The translations under genes were made by a program, and so were the position numbers. A model generated the notes under the pieces. The model had not been told where the DNA came from, did no database searches, and saw only the letters and a list, made by a program, of their open reading frames with translations. DNA of 58,523 nt from Pirellulales bacterium (GTDB taxonomy: Bacteria; Planctomycetota; Planctomycetia; Pirellulales; UBA1268), in contig JADHNY010000014.1 of assembly GCA_016779265.1 (NCBI GenBank), positions 1 through 58,523 of the forward strand, read 5' to 3'. Shown here one piece after another: positions 54,446 to 58,523 of the stretch. Position 1 is the stretch's first letter; every line of letters starts with the position of its first letter.

Positions 54446-54577
54446 AGACAGGCCTTGACGAGGACACGAAGAAGACCGAGGCCTCGTGTAAACACGACCG
54501 TTCAGGCATGGCCCGTATCGACCGTCAATCACCTTCAGCCCAAGAAACGGATCCCCTGCGGGAGCCGCAGCGTGGCA

Positions 54578-55909
54578 TCAGTCCCACCACCACAAACCTT
54601 CAGGCCGTGCATCCAGGGCTGCCGAGCGGGGCTCGGAGAGCGAGCTGTTGTCGGCAAACGTGGTGGCAAACTCCCATGGCTGGAACGTGATGCCACCTGA
54701 GGCTGTGACCACCCAGGCCCGCTGCTGCCGCATTGCAGAGGCCAGTGTCGGCACCGTTTCAGGCACGTCGTAGCCGACCAACGGCAGGGCTTCATTGTCG
54801 AGTAGCAGGGAGATGTCGAGGCCCGCACGCTGATCGAGCTGACGACTGCGGATCAACGTGGCCACCACAGCGAGATCGATGCAGTTCTGAAGTTCAGCAA
54901 AGATCGGCTGGACCGTGGCGAGCTTCGTGTAGTGCTCAGTCATCAGACCACACCACTTCTCCGCGAGCGGATCCGACTTGCCCTGCCGAGTTCGCTGACC
55001 ATCGGCGGCAGCAAGTTCGTTTTCGGTCATGCAGACCATGCGACCACCAGAGAGCTTCCATGCAAGCTCATCAGGATCACGCTGGATCGGGTCGTACTTC
55101 GCCTCGAGCCAGAAGCGAGGCATCGTGGCTGTAGGGGCATTGGCGGGAACCATTGAGAGATAGCTCGGCAGCTCCTTGAGGCCCGAAGGCTCAAAACCCA
55201 TGCCGATCCGCTTCATGCGATAGTCCGCAGCCACCAGCACATGGGCGAAGCGGCTGTCGGCGGCCACGCCACCGACGGTGACGGTCTGCGGGCCCATGGC
55301 GGTTTCCATGCTTCGCAGCAGTGATTCAGGGTTGCCGCGGACAGAGCCCTGACGACGTAGCAGAGCCTGCAGGCGAGCGATGCCTTCGGCAGTCGGATCG
55401 ATCGAGCAGCTCATTCCCGCTGAGCGAGCCGAGTCGATCGAACGCAACGCCATCACAAAGTCTTCCAGGACAAGTAGTGGCTCGCCTGTCTCGCTACCAA
55501 CCACGCTCCCCTGAGGGCCAACGACGGGCGTCTCCGCAGGACCAACCAACACGATGTCGTGCTTCTCGGGGTCGACGAGCACCATTTCCACCGCTGTCAG
55601 TCCGCCTAGGTAGATCACCTCTGGACCGGCCGCCTGACCGTTTTCCTGCAGACTGCCGACCGCCTTCAGGACTCCAGCCAGGGAGACCTTTCGGCTTGAG
55701 GCGGAGGTGATGCCGGTGTTGGCGAGGAGACGAGTTCGCTCAGCAGCGAGTTCTTTCGACGCCTGCGGGTCGAGGTTGGAGACCATTCCCGCGGCATCAA
55801 TGGAGATACCACCCACAACCTGGTTGCCGAACGCATTCTGCGCGACAGCCGAGCCGGTAGTCATCAGACACGCAGCCGTGACGAAGGCTGCCGACAAAAT
55901 ACGGTTCAT
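54578..55909 (-). CDS. DUF1598-domain exported protein
   Basis: A 443-residue protein from the ATG at 55909 (frame open to 55942), with GGAG close upstream. A signal peptide ends TGSAVAQ. The body begins NAFGNQVVGGISIDAAGMV and includes VIYLGGLTAVEMVLVDPEKHDIVLVGPAE, MSCSIDPTAEGIARLQ, MGPQTVTVGGVAADSRFAHVLVAADYRMKRI and PRFWLEAKYDPI, which are the conserved blocks of DUF1598, found almost only in planctomycetes. Function is unknown. It converges on the C1 genes and is divergent from the sigma-54 activator. Confidence 0.82.
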   Translation of the reverse strand: MNRILSAAFVTAACLMTTGSAVAQNAFGNQVVGGISIDAAGMVSNLDPQASKELAAERTRLLANTGITSASSRKVSLAGVLKAVGSLQENGQAAGPEVIYLGGLTAVEMVLVDPEKHDIVLVGPAETPVVGPQGSVVGSETGEPLLVLEDFVMALRSIDSARSAGMSCSIDPTAEGIARLQALLRRQGSVRGNPESLLRSMETAMGPQTVTVGGVAADSRFAHVLVAADYRMKRIGMGFEPSGLKELPSYLSMVPANAPTATMPRFWLEAKYDPIQRDPDELAWKLSGGRMVCMTENELAAADGQRTRQGKSDPLAEKWCGLMTEHYTKLATVQPIFAELQNCIDLAVVATLIRSRQLDQRAGLDISLLLDNEALPLVGYDVPETVPTLASAMRQQRAWVVTASGGITFQPWEFATTFADNSSLSEPRSAALDARPEGLWWWD

Positions 55910-56068
55910 GGGAGGTCTCCTCCGCGAGATCAAACTCCGCATCGGTGATCCAAGGCCTCGGTGGCCAGGAAAGGAACTGGCGGAATGTCGAGTATGCTAG
56001 AGAGAGAGCGGAAATGCAGCAATTTCAATAATCCGGGGAAAATCAGCAGATTCTGCCGTTCCTGAAGA

Positions 56069-58099
56069 ATGGCGGGTCTCACGAGGTCCGTGGGGATTCA
56101 GGTGGGCGGCGATCCAAAGCATGGGAAAGACAGCCCTGGGCAGGCCTGCCTGGTGGTGCACGACCCCTCGACAGGCCCAGAGGTCATTCCGCTGACGCTC
56201 GGTGAGAGAGTCACGCTTGGCCGGGCTCCAGGCAACCTCATCGTGATTCGCGACGAGCGTGCGAGCCGGCAGCATGCCGAAGTTTTTCCCTCCGAGGCGG
56301 GCTGGTCAGTCCGAGACCTCGGGAGCCGCAACGGCACCTATTTCCGGGGTGAACTTCTCGAAAGTGAACATCCGCTTGCTGCTGGTGATGTGCTCTCGAT
56401 CGGCCGCGTGGATGTTGTCTTCCACCCCACTGATCCGCCACCGGGCTCGAGCGGTGAAAGCAGTCTCAGCGGGACGGCGGTCGGAGAAATGCCCACCGCA
56501 GTCGGACGCTGGGAAGCTTCGATCACCCATCGCCAGGCCACGGGTCGTCTGCTCGAAGACCTCCGCACCTCGGCGGCGACGGTGCCGCGAGTGGGCCGTG
56601 CTGCCGCAGAACTCTGTCGCCTCTCTTTCTCACTCGGACGAGCAGACGGACCGGAAGAGGTCGGCCGGCTCGCGGTGGAGACTGCGGTGGAGGAGATCGA
56701 GGGGGGCCGCGGGCTTGTACTCCTCCCGACTTCCATCGATGCCACCGGCGGCATCACTGCTGAGATGCTCTCCGCGGTTGCCACCGTGCCCTCTCCCTGG
56801 CCAGGCGAACTTCCCCTGGAACTGGCCACGACCGTGATGACCACAGACGAAGCCTTGATGGCGTCCGCAATCAGTGCTGCGAACCAGCCGATGACCACGC
56901 TTGCGGCCCCCATCCGCAGTGGTGGGCGGCCAGTGGGAGTGCTCTACCTGGAGATCGACGACTCCAGCCGGAGCACCACGCCAGACGACCTCGAGTTTGC
57001 GATGGCGGTCTGTGATGCCGTTGGCGTCGCAACAGAGAACATCGCTGCACGGAGCGAACTGACCACCAAGCTTGCCTCAGCCGCCGATGAGAACGCCTGG
57101 CTCAAGCAGAAACTTGGCGAGGAATCACGGATGGTCGGGGAAAGCCGACAACTGGCCTCGATTATTGAGCAGATTCAGCGGGTGGCGACAACCAAGGCGA
57201 CCGTGTTGGTCCGCGGTGAGAGTGGAGCAGGCAAAGAGCTGGTGGCCCGGGCGATTCACGACGCGAGCGATCGAGTTGGCAAGCCATTCATCTGCCTCAA
57301 CTGTGCCGCGCTCTCAGAGACACTGCTAGAGAGCGAACTCTTTGGCCATGAGAAAGGTGCGTTTACCGGGGCGACCGAACGGAAGGCGGGCAAGTTTGAG
57401 GCTGCGGACGGGGGCACGCTGGTGCTCGATGAAATCGGCGAGATGAGCCCGGCGATTCAGGCCAAGTTTCTTCGCGTTCTGGAGGGGCATCCATTTGAAC
57501 GGGTTGGCGGGAGCAAGCGGATTCACGTCGATGTGCGCGTTGTTGCCGCAACCAATCGCAACCTCGAAGAAGCGGTCAGTTCAGGTGAGTTCCGACGCGA
57601 TCTCTACTTTCGCTTAAAGGTCGTGGAGATCTACGTACCCCCGCTGCGAAAGCGACGGGACGACATCGAGCCGTTGGCTCGGCACTTCCTCGCTCGCTTT
57701 GCTGGCGAGACCGGCCGCCGCGTCAGCGACTTCACGCCTGAAGCACTCGACTCGCTGCGGACCTACGACTGGCCCGGCAACATCCGGGAGATGCGAAACG
57801 TGATTGAGCGGGCCGTGGTGCTCTCGCACGCAGAGCTGATTGACCGCTCCGAACTCGCGCTGAGCCAACTTCCCACGCCAGGCGACACCGGCCGTCATCC
57901 AGCGGAGCCGAGTGCGACCTACAAGCCAGAGTCTCTTGAAGAGGTCGAACGTCGTCACATCCTGGCCACCATCGAGGCCGCCAGTGGCAACAAGACCAAA
58001 GCCGCTAGCATCCTCGGTATAGAACGCTCAACACTCGACCGCAAACTCACCCGCTGGGCCAAACGTCGCGCCGCCAACAACGACGAACACCACGCCTGA
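56069..58099 (+). CDS. FHA-GAF-AAA+ sigma-54-dependent transcriptional activator
   Basis: A 676-residue bacterial enhancer-binding protein. FHA domain: GRAPGN at 51-56, ASRQHA at 66-70, LGSRNGT at 84-90, which binds phosphothreonine. Residues about 170-330 form a GAF sensor. The AAA+ domain has GESGAGKE (383-390) and GAFTGA (430-435), the loop that contacts sigma-54, both intact. The final ~45 residues ([21 protein letters not shown]) are a Fis-type helix-turn-helix. FHA implies control by Ser/Thr phosphorylation. No sigma-54 promoter was found in the 159-bp spacer before it. A repeat array begins 10 bp after the stop. Confidence 0.95.
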   Translation: MAGLTRSVGIQVGGDPKHGKDSPGQACLVVHDPSTGPEVIPLTLGERVTLGRAPGNLIVIRDERASRQHAEVFPSEAGWSVRDLGSRNGTYFRGELLESEHPLAAGDVLSIGRVDVVFHPTDPPPGSSGESSLSGTAVGEMPTAVGRWEASITHRQATGRLLEDLRTSAATVPRVGRAAAELCRLSFSLGRADGPEEVGRLAVETAVEEIEGGRGLVLLPTSIDATGGITAEMLSAVATVPSPWPGELPLELATTVMTTDEALMASAISAANQPMTTLAAPIRSGGRPVGVLYLEIDDSSRSTTPDDLEFAMAVCDAVGVATENIAARSELTTKLASAADENAWLKQKLGEESRMVGESRQLASIIEQIQRVATTKATVLVRGESGAGKELVARAIHDASDRVGKPFICLNCAALSETLLESELFGHEKGAFTGATERKAGKFEAADGGTLVLDEIGEMSPAIQAKFLRVLEGHPFERVGGSKRIHVDVRVVAATNRNLEEAVSSGEFRRDLYFRLKVVEIYVPPLRKRRDDIEPLARHFLARFAGETGRRVSDFTPEALDSLRTYDWPGNIREMRNVIERAVVLSHAELIDRSELALSQLPTPGDTGRHPAEPSATYKPESLEEVERRHILATIEAASGNKTKAASILGIERSTLDRKLTRWAKRRAANNDEHHA

Positions 58100-58109
58100 C
58101 CGCCCAGCA

Positions 58110-58371
58110 GGCGAAGGGGTCGGCGGGTGCTCGAGGAGCGTTCGAGTTTTTCGCCACCGTGTCGATGCCAACGCCACCACAGCAGCCTGCGGCGAAAAAG
58201 TCGAGCGACGAGACAGCTGCCGCCCCGAAGCAACCAACCAGGCGATGGGGTCGGCGGGTGCTCGAGGAGCGTTCGAGTTTTTCGCCACCGTGTCGATGCC
58301 AACGCCGCCACAGCAGCCTGCGGCGAAAAAGTCGAGCGACGAGACAACTGCCGCCCCGAAGCCGGCAGCAA
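58110..58371 (+). repeat. Two tandem 131-bp repeat units (array 2)
   Basis: Unit C is 58110-58240 and unit D 58241-58371. They share the left part (CTCGAGGAGCGTTCGAG, TTTTTCGCC), a 35-base core and GGCGAAAAA with the units at 18469. Here the two cores are almost identical to each other (1 difference) and unlike those of array 1. The array lies just after the sigma-54 activator's stop codon and runs into the 110-bp dispersed repeat at 58370. Confidence 0.92.
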
Positions 58372-58479
58372 CGAGGCGGACGAGCCAGCACCCGCATAGT
58401 GGTGGGCTCGGGCGAGCCCAGCGCTGCTCCACCGGGCGTTCGCTCCGGCATCCATGCCTGCGCTCTCTCGAGGCATCTC
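58370..58479 (+). repeat. Dispersed 110-bp repeat, right copy
   Basis: Matches the reverse complement of 1-110 at 97 of 110 positions. A hairpin GGGCTCG (58404-58410) with CGAGCCC (58413-58419) lies within it. The most conserved block surrounds CACCGGGCGTTCGCTCCGGC. The following 44 bases to the window end hold nothing I recognise. Confidence 0.88.
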
Positions 58480-58523
58480 GCTTTCGCCTTCCAGGCTTCG
58501 CTCGAAGACCCACGCCGGTGGAT

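Noticed and set aside
55910..56068. Sigma-54 promoter (TGGC...TGC) before the activator gene
   Set aside because: The TGGC and TGC elements seen are separated by the wrong distance.

Overview
The window reads as a core chromosomal segment of a high-GC planctomycete, most likely of the Pirellula type. I base this on families that are characteristic of Planctomycetota: a Gly/Ser-rich exported protein with two TIGR03000-like domains, a DUF1598 protein, DUF11 lipoproteins, an HTTM membrane protein, many exported proteins of unknown function, and a cluster for methylofuran (C1 carrier) synthesis next to a SUF iron-sulfur system. I see no rRNA, tRNA, CRISPR array, insertion sequence, prophage or plasmid gene. 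Genus and species cannot be told from the sequence alone.

Layout. 1-110 is one copy of a dispersed repeat abutting leuA (minus). 1942-5443 is a translationally coupled trio: MazG-like pyrophosphohydrolase, membrane-anchored protein, ABC ATPase. 5618-9103 holds exported proteins: an FKBP isomerase, a secreted isoaspartyl methyltransferase with an extra C-terminal domain, and the Gly/Ser-rich TIGR03000 protein, closed by a strong terminator. 9269-14792 holds an HTTM pair, then asd-truA-kinase (overlapping stops and starts) and accA. 15028-19321 holds membrane proteins (CvpA, YdjM-like, ZIP transporter, an unknown) and a repeat array. 19470-29327 holds pdxA, a LolA-like exported protein, a three-gene lipoprotein operon with paralogous domains, a TlpA-like thioredoxin, an aminotransferase, and clpX with a small SHOCT-like partner. 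29661-34662 holds an exported beta-sandwich protein, holA, purB and fur. 34894-38516 is a flagellar regulatory and export segment (flgM, fliA, flhA, all minus). 38775-44923 holds TerC, a short SecA, a Pro/Ala-rich exported protein and a dihydrouridine synthase.

45022-54445 is the most cohesive block, entirely on the plus strand: a SufR-like Fe-S regulator, an orphan nuoB, sufC-sufB-sufD, a Rieske-SufT fusion, then ATP-grasp, hydantoinase-like and amino-acid-kinase genes that match the MfnD, MfnF and MfnE enzymes of methanofuran synthesis. The Rieske-SufT gene ends 3 bases before the first C1 gene, which suggests coordinated expression of Fe-S cluster assembly and the C1 cofactor pathway. A DUF1598 protein and an FHA-GAF-sigma54 activator follow.

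Repeats. Two arrays of 131-134-bp units (18469-18736 and 58110-58371) share conserved flanks around a core of exactly 35 variable bases bounded by a 9-bp inverted repeat. A second, 110-bp repeat lies in inverted orientation at the two ends of the window (97 of 110 positions identical by hand alignment). All copies lie just downstream of genes. This is consistent with the window being a contig that ends in repeats. All starts were assigned by eye, and functions rest on motif recognition, not searches.
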